From Pezizomycotina sp. ARF18 (Eukaryota; Ascomycota), in contig AZLU01000003.1 of NCBI GenBank assembly GCA_002224055.1, positions 472,252 through 536,251 of the forward strand: a stretch of 64,000 nt of DNA, read 5' to 3'. Shown here piece by piece: positions 1 to 12,993 of the stretch (positions are counted from its first letter, which is position 1; the number at the start of each line of letters is the position of its first letter). Below the pieces are notes generated by a model that was given only the letters and a program-made list of their open reading frames with translations, was not told the DNA's origin and did no database searches. The translations under genes were made by a program, and so were the position numbers.

Positions 1-783
1 TATTCCAACCCATAGGTTTTGGCAGTGGTGATGCACGGTAGGACTGTTGGGAACTGTTCTGGCTCTGTCTTACGGGTATGGGTATGGGACGTGCGTACCT
101 TCCCGACTCATGATCAGGAGAGGGGTATAGTTCATGGTATTGTAGCTGCGAAGAGGTATACGCGCTGCCGTGGAACGCACTTCCTACTACGTCCCGCAGC
201 CCCGCGGGTGAAATTGCGCGTGCGCAAGCTGAGGGTCGAAGAACCCGGCGGCGGTCTCGTGGGATGCCCTGCGGGGAAGGTTGCTGAAACGGAGGAAAGA
301 ACTGCGGCGGTGCGCCGGGACTGGGTCCCCATACCTGACCTCTGGAAAATATTGTACATGTACGGGGTTTGCAGGCCCCAGTAGCTACCGGACGGCGGCG
401 CGTCTCGATAAGTATTCGTGGCAGATTGCGCTTGTGCCTGCGTTTGTCCGATACTGGGGCGAGGATCGGTCGCAGGCTGCTGGCTCCTCCTTGGCTAAAC
501 GAAGCCGAAGAGACCTGGACGGTCTGTTCGGCACTCATCTCGTAGACGTACGATTGTCCGCCGTACCCTGATTCTCGGTGTTGCTGCTGCTGCTGCTCTG
601 CTCTTCGTCGCTCGCGCTTGTAAATTGCTCCGGAGGTGAAAGCGAATGGGTAACGTTACTGTCGGCTTTCGGATGAGTTCTGCGGTTATCATCTACCCGC
701 GACTTCTCGTCCGGCACCGCGGATACTGCAGAACGAGCAGGCTCGCTAACGAACTCGGATCCCCGACGCTGCGCTGGCCCTCA
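1..783. other. Left edge, possible tail of the NACHT gene
   Basis: No gene can be supported here on its own. The minus strand has short Ser- and Arg-rich readings (around 495-717, including a run of serines encoded by a CTG/GCT repeat near 580-600) that could be a low-complexity C-terminal tail of the NACHT protein that ends near 784. No ankyrin, WD40 or TPR repeat unit is visible, although such repeats are common at this end of fungal STAND proteins. Confidence 0.3.
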
Positions 784-3700
784 TTACGATATCTGTGAAG
801 GTTTGCGACAGTCATCCCCCGGGAGCTCGGATATGGCTAGCACCTGAGCTCTTTGCCCGAGCAATTTTACCTCGTAGCCTCTAGTATTGTTTATCCCGTC
901 AAAGCTACTCGATTGGAGCGCCCGATGACGCGAGCCACCAACGGATTTTATCCGACCGTCGGTCGTACCGTTGCCCTTCAAAAGTCGCGATCGCGGATCT
1001 TGCGATTGGAGCCTCGGAGAATTCATCGTAACGAGGAATATCCGCATCATTTCTGCGGCGTCCACGGGCGACGGGGGTTGCTTCTGTTCTATCAGGAATG
1101 ACATCACATCGGCTGCCAACGCCCAGAGCGTGTTTCCGAAAGCGGAACTTTCTGGCTTAGCAACGCTCCGGAGGAGATACGAAAGGGTATCGGATCGAGC
1201 CTGGAGTGGAACACCTTCCAAGTCTGCCAGCCCTTTTATGGCTACGGCAGCGACTGCAAATCGCGAGTGAGATCCGAGCGTGCTAAGGCTACTCGCTGTT
1301 CGAAGGTATTGGACAAGCCCTTCTCTGGCGGCGGTGCAGAACAAAGTAACGCGCGGGAGGAGCTGCAGGTAGCCAGGACACTCCTTAGCTATATCCTGCA
1401 GCCCGTACAGGAGCACGGACCAATTGCAGGAGGAGATTCTTGCAGCGACGGTAGCTGAGAGTTCCAGGAAGCATTTTCCTGTGCTGGTACATCGTCCCAT
1501 CGACATGTTGAACCATTCGCTCTAGATCGGCGTCCGACAGGTTAGGCCCCCTGCAAAGGGCAAAGATATTGCGGACCCAGCGGAAAGTGTCGTCCGCGAG
1601 GAAACGAACTCCCACCGGGAGACGTCCTGGGATTTCAGCATCGAAATCGACGCCCGGCAAAGGGCGAGTACCAACTTCATTTGAGGCCGCGCTGCAACCC
1701 GGCGGCAGATTTCGCTCAAGACGTCTTCAGAGAGGATGAATTCGGCGACGGTTCGGTGTAAATACTGCACAAAGGGAATTTGAAAGTTTCCGCGCCACAC
1801 GCCGCTGCTGCGGAGGCGTCGATACACGTGCCCACGGAGTCATGGGCATCGGCGCGTTGTAAACTTCAAGCAGGCCGCAACACCGGCTCCTAATGCGTGC
1901 TTCTATATGATCGCGCTTCCACTTCGCGGTCACCACATCCAGGGCCTCCGGCTCGGCATGAATTGCCTCCGGCGTAAATTCACGTAGCGAGCGCCAGAGT
2001 TAAAGTCTGCAGAGGTTGGTCGGGAACCAGCGTATTCCAAGCGTGAAAAGCAAGAATATCTCTGACGCTTGGCTCTGGTGCTCCGGCGACATTTTACTCA
2101 TCATGCGGTTGTACAGGTCCTTCAGGTCTGGGGGAAGAGCCCTGAGCTTTCGCTTGAGGTCATCTATGGTGTCACCGGACTCCAAACCGTCGAGCAGCAG
2201 CTTTACGACTATTTTGACCCAGAGGAATACGCCGTTACTCATCGAGCCAATCTCCTGCTCTAAATCGCGCGCTTGCCTCGGGTAGATTTGCGCGAGGGCG
2301 AGCATCGACTGATTGCTTGGACAAATTGGCTTTGATGAATAGCCTCATGTCCTCGACTGTGAGGTCTTGCAGCGGAGGCTTGGGCAGCCCTCAAAGGTGC
2401 GGATGCAGCCGGTAATCGGCCGGCTCGAAACGACCAGCTTGGTCGCCGGCGACGTCGATGGCAGGGACTTGAGAAACTCCGAGAGGTCCCGGTGGTCTCC
2501 GTCCAGCTCATCTATGCCGTCGATATATATGCACAATTTCAAGAACGGCGCGGACCTCTCGAGTACCACCATCAGTGCCTTCTTGAGTTCGATGTAGGAC
2601 GGTGCGATATTGGCCTCTCTATCGTTCCACACTTGGTACAAGCTAGGAAACGCCGCCGGTATCAGCTCCGGATGCTTCTCAAGTATAGCGAGTAGAAGCG
2701 TCCTGAGCATTCCGGCGACGCTCTTTTGGAGCGTGGTGCCCAGGTTCCAGAAAAAAATTTCAGGTCATGAGCTCGTTCGTCCCCGGCCCACTCCTTCAGT
2801 GCCCGTTTGGTCTCTTTTTCTATCGACAATGAACTTCATGAGAGTCGATTTCCCGCTCCCAGCTTTGCCGTTAATCCAGTAAGGTTGACGAACCTCCGAG
2901 CCTTCAAGGTGGGCCTTGAAGTCGTCCCAAACCGCGTGCGCCTCAGATTTCGCCGTACGCGTCTCGTACAGCCACCGGAACGTGTTTTCGAAAGCGGGAG
3001 GCACTTCCTCGTACCGCCAGGTTATCTGGCGGAAATTAAGCCACCTCAAAATCCCGGCTTCCCGTGTTTGCGGGAAATTGGGTTTGACACGGTGAATGCT
3101 GTCGAGGCATTGCTCGATCCGTATCTGAACATCGCGCCGCGTCGTCTCGTTTTCCGTCTGGAATATTGCAGCGAGAGTCTGAAGGAGTGCCGAGTTACCG
3201 TCCGACTGGGATTGGAGCTGCTTCAGATGGGTCACCACGTTGCTGCTGTGAGCTTCAGCCGACCTCCGCAGGGCCAGCGTCGCCGAAGAGTGAGGACCTC
3301 CCGTAATTGATCGAGTTTGTCCGTAAAGTCCGTGATCTTGTGGTGATCCCACCGGAATTTGATCGAGGTCTTGAGGCTTTTCGCAAGGCTGGTGCGCTTC
3401 GATTCGAATTGCTCGTGGTAGCCTGCAGAGCAATATCGTACTCGTAAAGGTACCCTAAGAATTCATGCCAGCATCTTTACATTCCGTCGCTAAAGTGACA
3501 GATACTTTTTGTCTAAAGCGGTTAGTCCCTACTGCAATAGATCTGATGTATGTTAAGACGGGGGGGCGCCATTGGGCTTTTTTACCCGGTCCTCCTCCGG
3601 TAGTGTCGATAGGTCACCCGATCCCACTGAGATTCTGCTCGAGAATAATCTCTGCCAGCTTAACTGCTTTCTCACCATGCCTCAGGTCGCTTAGAGAGGC

Positions 3701-3814
3701 AGGTTTACCCTGTCTCCGGATTGCTATGGCCTGCGAGCCACACCGGCTGCTGTTTCGCAGAATTGGACGACGTTTCCGCCAAGCGATGGCGACGAGCGCT
3801 TCGAGGACGGGCAT
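784..3814 (-). CDS. NACHT-domain STAND receptor (fungal NOD-like receptor)
   Basis: Signal-transducing ATPase of the STAND/NLR class; fungal members are involved in non-self recognition and regulated cell death. The start is the ATG at 3812-3814 (MPVLEALVAIA...). The first ~70 residues resemble the fungal N-terminal STAND domain (GGNVVQFCETAAGVA, then DLRHGEKAVKLAEIILEQNL). A charged helical linker follows (KSLKTSIKFRWDHHKITDF). The NACHT domain has Walker A GKAGSGKST at about 2846-2868, Walker B LCIYIDGIDELDGD at about 2502-2540, and the sensor-like segment LVVSSRPI about 30 residues later. The tail QYLHRTVAEFILSED (about 1722-1770) and the following helical region fit the domain that often follows NACHT in fungi. 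No repeat sensor domain is visible. The reading frame changes roughly every 200-400 bases (for example near 3780, 3610, 2820, 2380 and 2300) while residues on both sides stay family-like, so indel errors are more likely than decay. The exact 3' end is uncertain. Confidence 0.85.
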
Positions 3815-4348
3815 GGCCTGTAGGAAGAATTACGAACGAGTAGTTGGAAGGGAAATCCGCGTACTTCAGTATCTTGTCGAATGATAGCATGGGAAAGTGG
3901 AAGGGTCAACGGATTTTGTTTATTAGATAAAAAAAAAAAAAAAACCTGGGGTTTGCAGCTTTTATATGACCGAATGAAGCGATCTTTGATTTGTGTTTGA
4001 CAGCCTCGTGGAACCGCCTCAATGCATGCACAGCCATGTTCAGGAAAATACTTAATTTCAATTAGGTTCACCTTTTTACCTCAGCCCCTCTTGCCGTCCA
4101 CGCAGTCTCGTTACCAGCCTCTATTTTTTTTATTTTTTTTTTTAAAACCACTTTTCGTCATGGCCGCCGTTAGATACCTCTTCTAGACATTTCGCGGATA
4201 CAAAGCTTCCTTCTTCTTTTAACTTATCGAATTCCGAGTTTATTTGTTTACAGTATTCAATTCATATTACTTAATTATTTATTGATTTTATCTTCAGGGA
4301 GTTGTCGCTACTTAAAAAGTAGCTCTAGTAAAAAATCCCTTAGTGTAA
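3815..4348. other. Upstream region of the NACHT gene
   Basis: Presumed promoter side of the NACHT gene. It holds a 16-base A tract (about 3930-3945) roughly 115 bases upstream of that start codon and T-rich stretches near 4125-4145. No coding signal is seen. Confidence 0.4.
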
Positions 4349-4821
4349 GGGAAATGATACTGCTCCCCCCCCCCCCCCCTTTTGGCTATCCTGCCCCATC
4401 AACTACCTTACGCCCATCGATGGCATCCATCAACGGTACGCTATTGACTACGCTATCGACAATAGCTATTGTTACGTATACCTTGGTAGCTAGAAGAGCT
4501 TACTACAATAGATGTGGGAGCTATTTATAACGTTAAACAAGAGCTGCCTTAACCTGGCAGTAGCTATGTTTAATTCGCGAGTAAGAAAAAAAAAAAACTG
4601 ATGAAATGACGTTATATTAAAGCAAATTAGGTGTAACTACTACAAACTACCAACCGTGTTGAGGTAGCTTCTACTCGTGCTGAAACAGCTCTTGCTTACG
4701 TTGTGGTAGCTCCTATATCTATTATAGTAGCTTCTCTAGCCACCGAAGCAGCTCCAAATATAAAATATTAGGGGGAGGCGGTAATAGCCAAACGGGGGCG
4801 GGGGCAGCAGTATCATTTCCC
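4349..4821. mobile_element. Non-autonomous DNA transposon (hAT-like MITE)
   Basis: The 473-bp element has terminal inverted repeats of about 40 bp. The left end reads GGGAAATGATACTGCT, then 15 C, then TTTTGGCTAT (4349-4389). The right end is its reverse complement with an interrupted C run, giving GGGAAATGATACTGCT...TTTGGCTAT (4784-4821). The 8 bases outside each end are TAGTGTAA (4341-4348) and TAGCGAAA (4822-4829), matching at 6 of 8, which fits a decayed 8-bp hAT-type target duplication. The interior codes for nothing and carries many copies of the hexamer GTAGCT or near variants (about 4319, 4488, 4558, 4664, 4707 and 4730), like the subterminal transposase-binding repeats of hAT elements. 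Element identity rests on the inverted repeats; the superfamily is inferred from the 8-bp flanks. Confidence 0.75.
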
Positions 4822-6769
4822 TAGCGAAACGGCTTTGTTTTTTTTTATATATTTGCCGCGATTAACCTTATAGCTTTAAAAATTATACAGGCTTTAATAG
4901 CTTAAATTTTTATTCTTAAAAAATTATATAGGCGCGGGAGAGGAGAGGTATCCGTTGGTTGCACGTTCGAAGAAGAAGGAAGTTCGAACTCGTGTCAGAT
5001 CCGAAGGCACAATTGCGGTTGCCGGTCCGGGGTGTTGAAGGATCCAGTTACCAAGGAGTTACGGGAGAAATGGCACATGGGAAAAAGTTGATTTGGTTCA
5101 AAGACAAAGAGGGTACGTCGAAGTCTCCCGTACATTTCGGAACCGCCGTCCGTCGAACTTCTAACGCGTCCGCGTAAAAGAGGGATCGAAGAGTACCTGG
5201 TAAAGGCGCAAAGGAGAAAGGAGAAGAGGACACAAAGGTAACGGCCGAGACAGAAACGAAGGAGCTGAGGGCGATAAATAGTGGAGGTAAGATGTCTCTC
5301 GATATGATTAGTCCTTTAGATTGAAGGGGCGTCGTTTGGAAACTGATACGATTTTTATTATTGTAGGAGCGACTGACGGCCCTCCATGGAAAAGACGGCC
5401 GAGAAGGGATAGCCTGGAGGGGTCGTAAGGCAGACCCGAGAGACCTCGGACACTCAAGGAACTCCAAAATTTCTTGCTGGGGCGGATAAGACGACGGAGG
5501 AGGGAGCTAAAAGCTCATGGGCTTTAATCGGCTCGGATATTGAAGCGATTTGCCCCCCGGCGCCGACTCCAAATTCACCAGGTTGAGCGACAAACTCCAC
5601 GCAACTTGGAAGAGGGAAGAGGAGGGCTTGCCAACGACCAGTTGGGGAAGAGTGAAGGGGAAAGAGATTTGGGAGATAATATGAGTTGGCAGTGAAGACG
5701 GAGGGAAATGGTTTGAAGGAGGAGGCGAGAGGCGAAGATATTTTGGTGCATTTTATAGGTTCGTTCTAAAGGTGTTGAAAAGAAAACCGAGAACGCAAGG
5801 AAGGTGGAGATGGACGATAAGAGACAGTAATTGAGGGGCAAAAAAGAGGCATTTAGTTAAGTACAATTGCCTATATCAAGTAGTCTACTACATTATTATT
5901 TGATAAGCGCTTCACCGTCAATCAATACAGCATGTAATTGGAAAGGTTTGAACATACACTGGATGCTCTTCCTGCTTTAACATGATATACTAACGACGGG
6001 AAGGAATCGTTTGACATACGATCCTATTCAGTACTTTAAGCATGCTTGCTGGCACCTGTTCACATATATGGGTGGAATCTTCGAGCAAGGTTTTTCCGGC
6101 GAACAAGGCGTATACGAAATGGCAGAAAAGAAATCGTTGGAATGAATACCTTTTTTAATAACGCCGGTAGCACTGTTCGCAACATATCCCCCCTTCTTCT
6201 CCTCTCGTCGTAACTCCCCCAGACCGTACAAGACGTTTTTTTTTTTTTTCTAGAAATATCTGGGAATGGTTTTAATTTCTACATACAATACAATCCGTCG
6301 TAGAATTAGGCAGGGAATACTGTCGTCAGCGCTGTTCAAAATATTTACTGTAGCTCTCTAATATTCTTTTTCCTTTCCTTTTTTTTTTTTTTTTTTTTGT
6401 CTTAATCTCCTTTGCTCCTTGCCTACTATTACATCCTCGAGCTTATCATTTTTCCTAGAGGACGTGTATTCTCTATCGTGGATATCTATTGACCGACGCT
6501 GAACAGCGAAGAAACCGTTCAATCCCGTTGTTGTCTTAAAAAACGTTAGCGAGAAACGTTCCCCAAAGCTTAAAAAAAAAATTAGCGTAAAACTAATGTC
6601 TGAAACGGGTAATCGGATTTCAACACGACTAGACACAACCTCCCCCCCCCCCCCAAAGTCCAAAAGTCCAAGTCCAAAATAAAAATACCTAAGTATCTTC
6701 TAGTATAGTAATTCATTACATCATTTTATTTTAAAAAGAAACGGGGACTTCATATGAATAAACTCTTTA

Positions 6770-6809
<40 letters not shown>

Positions 6810-8237
6810 AAGTCAATGTCTCCCCGTTACGTTATCTCGTGGTATATATAGTACGAAAAAATGCTATTTCTTAAAAAAAAAAAAATAATAAATAAATAAA
6901 TAAACGCGTCAGTCGAATGCTCAACGGCTACGATGCGTACAGACCAGTAAAAAAATCGAGGTCTTATTTGGTGTGTATATATATATAAATATAAACAGTA
7001 ATAGGAATCATCGTGTATTTGTATCTTCATTAAATCTAACACTAGTTAGAAGCTCCTGGGGATTAGATATTTGTTTTCTCGATATATATACAATCCTAAA
7101 GAAAGACTCCAAATAAAAGTGCCTATCATACAAAGCAGGTGTGGTTTTTCACGACGAGCAATTTCAGCGAACGAAAGGGACAAATTAAGAACGGCTGGAA
7201 GAGGGGGTGGGTATCATACTACATTACAAGAAAACTCATCCCCGGACTTTTACGGATTTCGAAAAAGCGTAGGTAGGATAGGCTCGAGTAGCGATTGCGC
7301 AAGCTTTTCTAGATGTATAAAATGTGACGACGCTAAAAAAAAAGTCTCAAGTGGATCTGGTATTCTAACCCGAAAACGCTATATTTAAATTTCTTTCTTT
7401 TGTGAAAAGGTGTAGGCTAAAGTAGGCTAAGTAAGTTAATAAGAAAACAAAAGTATAGACCGGAGAATTTTGGAAATCCGCTACAGTTGACAAGTATAAA
7501 GAAAATAAACCGGTATAAGAGTGTAATAGTATTAGTGAAAAAGGAAAACGATGATCGCCGTGATGCATCTGCCAGTATTGATAGGAAAGACAACGAGGGA
7601 ACGAACAACCATAATAACCCAAGCAATAATAAATATTAAACAAGGAAATATAGGCGGGGGATGAGCTATTGTTACAAATGCAAATAGGGATATAGAGGAA
7701 TAAAGGAAATAAAAAGCACTGTACATGACTACCTCCTAATATAAATATATAAGGGAATAGAAAAAGTGTCCTTCTTAGCACCGCTAAGAGATGCAAAACC
7801 AGATCCTCGTCCCCGTGGCTCCTCCTCTTTGAAGTATAATTTTTCCTTGAAATAAAATATAACAAAATAGAAAGGAAATGTGCAGCCGTGATAAGAAATA
7901 AACGCTAGAGTACATGGGGACATAGGGCATTTTTTATACAGATTATTAAAAGGACGTAATGGCATGAAGAAGTGGAAAAAACACGAAACGCCTGTGAAAA
8001 TGGGAATATTTGATTTTTGCTGCGATGATGAAATGGGCAAGGAAGTTTAATGGATAGGATCGAGAGGAATTGTGCTTTAATTAAGGGAATTTAACACAGA
8101 AAAGAATAAGACGAGGGAGATTTGCTTGCAGCTCAACCTCGCTACTGCAACTCCTCAAAGAGATTGATAGATGTATATCAGAGCTAAAGTGGCACAAGAA
8201 GCATAACCGAAAGTACTTCAAAAAGCAAACGTTACTT
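4822..8237. other. Gene-free intergenic stretch
   Basis: No reading here looks like a protein. Long frames on the minus strand (5048-5467, 7365-7865) are low-complexity and hydrophobic, with no recognisable domain. The region contains a 36-base T tract (6772-6807), a shorter T tract (about 6379-6399), a C run (about 6643-6654) and a small AT microsatellite near 6975. The part next to 8238 probably includes the 3' untranslated region of DBF4. Confidence 0.5.
6772..6807. repeat. 36-base poly(T) tract
   Basis: An uninterrupted run of 36 T. It is among the longest of many A/T homopolymers in the window. It has no coding context. Confidence 0.95.
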
Positions 8238-10515
8238 CTATGGCGAGTACAAACGCTTGCGCTCAGGCCTCTCTAGCATGCTCAAAAGGTCGTCGAGCTC
8301 AGCAAAGTTCGAATCTTCTTCCGCAAAGCGCCTGTGCTTCCTGGATTGGACATGCCTGTGGTTAAAACGTGTTAGCAAAATAAATATTATACTTTTAGAA
8401 TCTGGATCGAAACTTACCTCATCAAAGTCCTCAACTTCTCCCTGCAGTTCTCGCAGTATCCAGGAGTAGCAGCAGCCTTCTTCTCCGCGGCAGGAGCAAC
8501 AGCACCAACCTTTGGGAAACAACTTTGGACCTTTTGTTGAAAATGTTCTCTTTGTCTCAATGGTAGACGAAACGCGTTTGAGAGGGACGGTCGTTGCACG
8601 CTCCAATTTCGGTTGGGCAGCAGAAACGCGGGCGGATTCGGCATTCCGTTGGTCTTCTCGAAGACTTTGCGTTTGAGGGTAAACATGTCCTTGTTGGTTC
8701 CGGCTTGGACCCGGCCTGCAAGGCGTTGGAAGAGATAACCTGGGAGCGGATGGCAGATGTCGTGGTCGAGATCTGTAAGCCGGAAGCGACAGGTTCGTAC
8801 ATTCTAGATACTCGCTGGGGACGCTCGTCTCCCGAGGTCTCAATATGGGCACGAGGTGGGAAATTGCGGTCGGTGGTCGTGGCCTTAACGCGTGAAGACT
8901 CTTTCTGAGTGATCGAGAAGGAAGGTTGCGTTTGAGCGTGAATGTCATTCTCGTTGCGGGCCGAGTTGCTGATGGAGAACGACGCTGCCTTACGCGGCCC
9001 GTGATTTCCTTCATCAGCTCTCCTAGGTCACAGAGGCCTTGGAGCGTTCAACGGTTGCGCTCATGCGCCTAGGAGGAGGGCTCATGTTCGTGCTGATCTT
9101 AGCAGCTCCTTTCTGTGCGCCAGGTTCTCTGAACTCCTAAGGATCTTATCCGCTTTTTCGAGCTCCCGCTGCAGCTTTCGGTCTCCTGTTTTCGGAGGCT
9201 TCCTTCAACGCCTTTCCTTTTGCAGGAAGTCGTCGACGGCAGGCTTACTGTCGTCAACGGGCTGGTGCCTCTTCCTCTCTTCCGCTTCCTTCTTGGCCGC
9301 TTTCTTGTTAGGATCCTCGAGCCAAGGGCAGCGGCCGTGACCGGTGCTACGGAAACGGGGCCAGGTGATCTCGTCTTTATTGGCAGCTTTGGGATATTCC
9401 CTCATCAGAATGGGACGGTGGATCTTCGTCATATCAGCAACCATGATGTACGGCCTTGGAAGTAGACCATATCATTCGTGGCCGCCAGAGGATCGCGATC
9501 CATGGGACCGTGGAGTTTCTCCTGACGAAGAGCCCTCGCGAGAGAATCAACTCTGTGCTCCCTATTCCTGATATGCGACACGGTATGGCGCTTTGGCTCT
9601 GAGAAGCCTTCTGAGGAATAGGATGGTCAGGATGGTCGAGAGGATCCTGTCGAATTTCTCGCAGTCCCAGATCTTCATCTCGTAATCCAAGGCCCTGCGG
9701 AGAACATCCGTGCTGCTCGACGAGGAACGTTTAGAGGTAGCATCAGCAGCCTTATCGAGGGCTTGCGGATTGACTGTCGGCTCTTTAGAACCGCGCCTCG
9801 CAGGTTGCAGGGCTTTTGCCGTGGCGGCCCGACTTTGAAGGTACGGCACGCATGGTAATGACATGGGTAATTTCTTTCGAGAAGAAAGGCTCAACGCGCT
9901 GTCAAAGGAAGAAAAATCGATTAGCAAAGGCCGCACGAGACGTGAAAAAGGGAAACAATTGGGCTACTCACAGATTGAAGCTCCTTGACCTGCTTGACAA
10001 ACCGAGATCTGCACTCATCCGGGACCGATTCAAAATAAAAGACATAGTTCGGGAACGCCTTGCGGTAGTGTCGCTGCCACACTCTTATGGTTTCAACGGC
10101 TCAGCATTGGTCTCCGATGGGACTTTTGACGATGCCACCCTTGGGCTTCAATTGATCGAGCTGGAACGACGGTGGAGGGTCACCGGTGCGCGTTCTCGGC
10201 TTTACTCTCGAACCAGTCTGAAGAGCAGTAGGCTGGATAGCGAGCTCACGCCTGGCAGCATCTTGCGGGTCACCTGCTTGGAGGGCGTGCGAAGTACGGT
10301 TTTTGCTAGGGCGTTCCTGGCCTCGCGTTCACGGGATTGCTGGACATCTGCCTCGAGATCTGCCTTTTCGCTGGAGGCTGGCCGTATACGCTATCTTTGG
10401 TGCTCTGCGTCCGGATTTGACGTTTCGATGGGATGGTAGTGGAACTGTTTGAGTTGCCGAATGGCGATGCGACGTTGCTGGCGAGTGCGTTCAGTGGCAC
10501 TCGGCGTGACGACAT
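8238..10515 (-). CDS. dbf4 (nimO): Dbf4/NimO, regulatory subunit of the Cdc7 (DDK) kinase
   Basis: Activates Cdc7 kinase, which phosphorylates MCM helicase to fire replication origins in the nucleus. The start is the ATG at 10513-10515 (MSSRRVPLNALASN). The basic N-terminus is followed by a BRCT-like motif N (AFPNYVFYFESVPDECRSRF, continuing VEPFFSKEITHVITMR after an intron at 9899-9971). Motif M is clear: YIMVADMTKIHRPILMREYP and then WPRFRSTGHGRCPWLEDP (about 9320-9450). The C-terminal DBF4-type zinc finger has PGYCENC (two Cys) and HVQSRKHRRFAEEDSNFAEL (His pair), split by an intron at 8356-8417, and ends in LDDLLSMLERPERKRLYSP. All three family motifs are present in order, and the length (~700 residues) fits filamentous fungi. 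Single-base frame changes occur between motifs. This is a single-copy gene essential in studied fungi, so I read the breaks as sequencing error. Confidence 0.93.
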
Positions 10516-10873
10516 TTGTACGGGAGACTGACAAATCGTCGAAATCATTTGAACTGCTTAGATAAAGAAAAAAAAATAAAAAAAATAAAAAAAATAAAAG
10601 AGATTGACGTAGATGAGCTATCCCGTTTCTTCCTCCTCTTCTTCTGGAACGTACTTTTTTGCTTGCTTTGACAGGAGGGAAGAAAAAAAAGGGTAACAAA
10701 TCGTCGCTGAGCGTTTCAGGATATACACAACTAGTGTGAGGAGGAGGGGTTGGATTATTGTTTTGGTAACCCTTGGATATTTATTCTTCCTTCTTGTCTC
10801 AAATAAAGGTAAAATAGTAAAATAAATTTTGCCGCAGAACAAAAAACACTTTAAACAAAATAAACACGCTCTC

Positions 10874-10877
<4 letters not shown>

Positions 10878-10906
<29 letters not shown>
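10878..10906. repeat. 29-base poly(A) tract upstream of DBF4
   Basis: Uninterrupted A run about 360 bases upstream of the DBF4 start codon. Poly(dA:dT) tracts commonly keep promoters free of nucleosomes, but that role is inferred here from position only. Confidence 0.9.
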
Positions 10907-10909
<3 letters not shown>

Positions 10910-11411
10910 CGAAATGCACAACTAAAAAATACCAATAACGAGAGGTGGATATATTAACAAGGTATAAAGAGAGCTTCAATGTCCTTGAAGAGATATCGAA
11001 GAGGGGGTGAGGAAAGATTATCGCGAAGTCATCGGAGGGAGGATTGTCGTCAATGCAGTCGTGTTGATCCGTGCTCACTGCTGCAGAGAGAGGCACGGTC
11101 AACAGAAAGTAAGAAGAAAAAAAAAAAGGACGCGGCGTAAAAGATGTCTGGCTTTCGCAAGAGGACGACGACGACACACACGGGCAGGAAAGTGAATCGA
11201 ATCACTTCCCAGTTTTCCGAATCGAATCTCTGTCAATCAAAAACGAGGAGAATAAACCTGAACGAGAGTTAATACTGTGTTTCTTTAAGAAGAAGAATAG
11301 AGGAGAATGTATGCATATATTGAAGAAGTATACAAATCTCCACTCTATTCGATGGTTGGAGATAAAATAGAGGATGAAGGGAAAGAGAGTTGTGAAGGCA
11401 GAGGAAGAGAG

Positions 11412-11414
11412 AGA

Positions 11415-11447
<33 letters not shown>

Positions 11448-11472
11448 GTGATTTGTGTGTGTGTGTGTGTGT
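11412..11472. repeat. AAT and GT microsatellites
   Basis: About ten AAT units, an A run, then about eight GT units. Simple sequence in non-coding DNA. Confidence 0.95.
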
Positions 11473-12000
11473 GGAGAAAATTATTTATTGATTTCAGAAT
11501 TATTATTTTTTTTTTTACGTGTTTTGTTTGTTTTGGGTAGTCCTCGTGCGGGACCTTTTTTTTTTTTTTTTTTTTTTGCAGCAATTATTGCCTTGGCAGT
11601 ATTAAATCCTACCATTCACTATCGCAACAAGCGAATGAGGAAGTCGGTTTACTAACAAACAAATCGGAAATCGAATAACATCAATAGACACTCTCCGGTA
11701 CACGTAAAAGGACCGTGCAACTCCAATTTTAAACAGCTAATATACCAGCAGCCCTTTTATTTCTTTCTTTTTATTTTTTCTCTTCTCTTATCGTTTCATC
11801 CGATGTCTGCAGAAAAATCCCCCCGTTCAGGCTTAATTGACGAAAGCATCAAAGTAAGAGCTCATGATAGTACATGTACTTTGAATACTTAAGTATATCG
11901 CTATTCATTCCTTCGACAGAATAAATAGAGAAAAAAGGTAAATGAATTTCAACCATGGTAAGCATCCCGACTATATTCATTCAAAAGGCGAGTCGAATTG

Positions 12001-12044
12001 TTTCTTCTTCGTCGTCTTCTTCTTCTTCTTCTTCTTCTTCACTC
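12001..12044. repeat. CTT/CGT trinucleotide repeat
   Basis: Pyrimidine-rich trinucleotide repeat. The opposite strand would encode a glutamate/aspartate run, but no gene context surrounds it. Confidence 0.9.
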
Positions 12045-12900
12045 TTTAGCTTCTGTTGATCTGCCGCACTTTCAAACAAAACCGCCTCTGATGTCACGCG
12101 ACACACACTAACACGATAAGGAAGGGCGGCAAGTGCCGTTTCAAGAATTATTTTGGTCTCGTCGTTATCGAAACGCAACGAACGATAAGCTTTTCCTTTC
12201 TCTCGGTCATGAAATTCCGTTCTTGGAGTTTTTCGTCAGAACCGTCAATTTCAACTGTCTCGGTCATTAACGCTCAAAGTGGATACGTAATTAGGATACG
12301 CGCGTCAAAGGGGGAATATTTCTCACGGGTTCCGGATCCAAGACAAGCTTCAATCGCAAATTTCGGTGCGCGCGAATTGCTTGAACAGCTCTTTTAGAAA
12401 CGAAATCCCGAGGTCGCCGGAGCAAGAGACGACCCGTTATCCGCAAACTGAAGGAACGAGCAATCTTATTTTGTGAATCAAGAACCCGGATTCGAGCGCG
12501 GGTATTTAATTATTTCTGCCGTTCTAGCTGCGTTATTATCCTCACGATATAAACCTGTCGACGAGATCACAGACCTCACGGGAGTGCGATAGAAGAGCCC
12601 AAGAAATTAGTAGTGGAGCTTTCTGGTATCTTCTACTCGGCACCGTTGGATCGTTCCGAAAATAACGACATGATCGAACCTATATTTTGCTCAGTACCAA
12701 GATTTGAAAATTCATGCGCATTTAAAGACTTTATGTCGATATATCATCTTCTCCAGGAACCGTTGGCTCTTTTTCCTTTAGATCTTCAGCCCCAGCTTCA
12801 GCCTCTCGCGATCTCGACCTCGCGAAAGTCTGGGCATCTTCAACTTATACAGAAGGAGCTTCACGAGCGAGGACCAATTTCCGAGGTGCAAAGGATCTTA

Positions 12901-12946
12901 TTTTACTTATTTACTTATTTATTTATTTATTTATTTATTTATTCAT

Positions 12947-12993
<47 letters not shown>

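Noticed and set aside
5048-5841. Minus-strand frames that could be a small gene
   Set aside because: Low-complexity, no domain, no matching splice sites, and no frame continues consistently.
7365-8040. Hydrophobic minus-strand frames resembling a membrane protein
   Set aside because: Composition follows from AT-rich DNA; aromatic-rich without helix pattern or conserved motifs.
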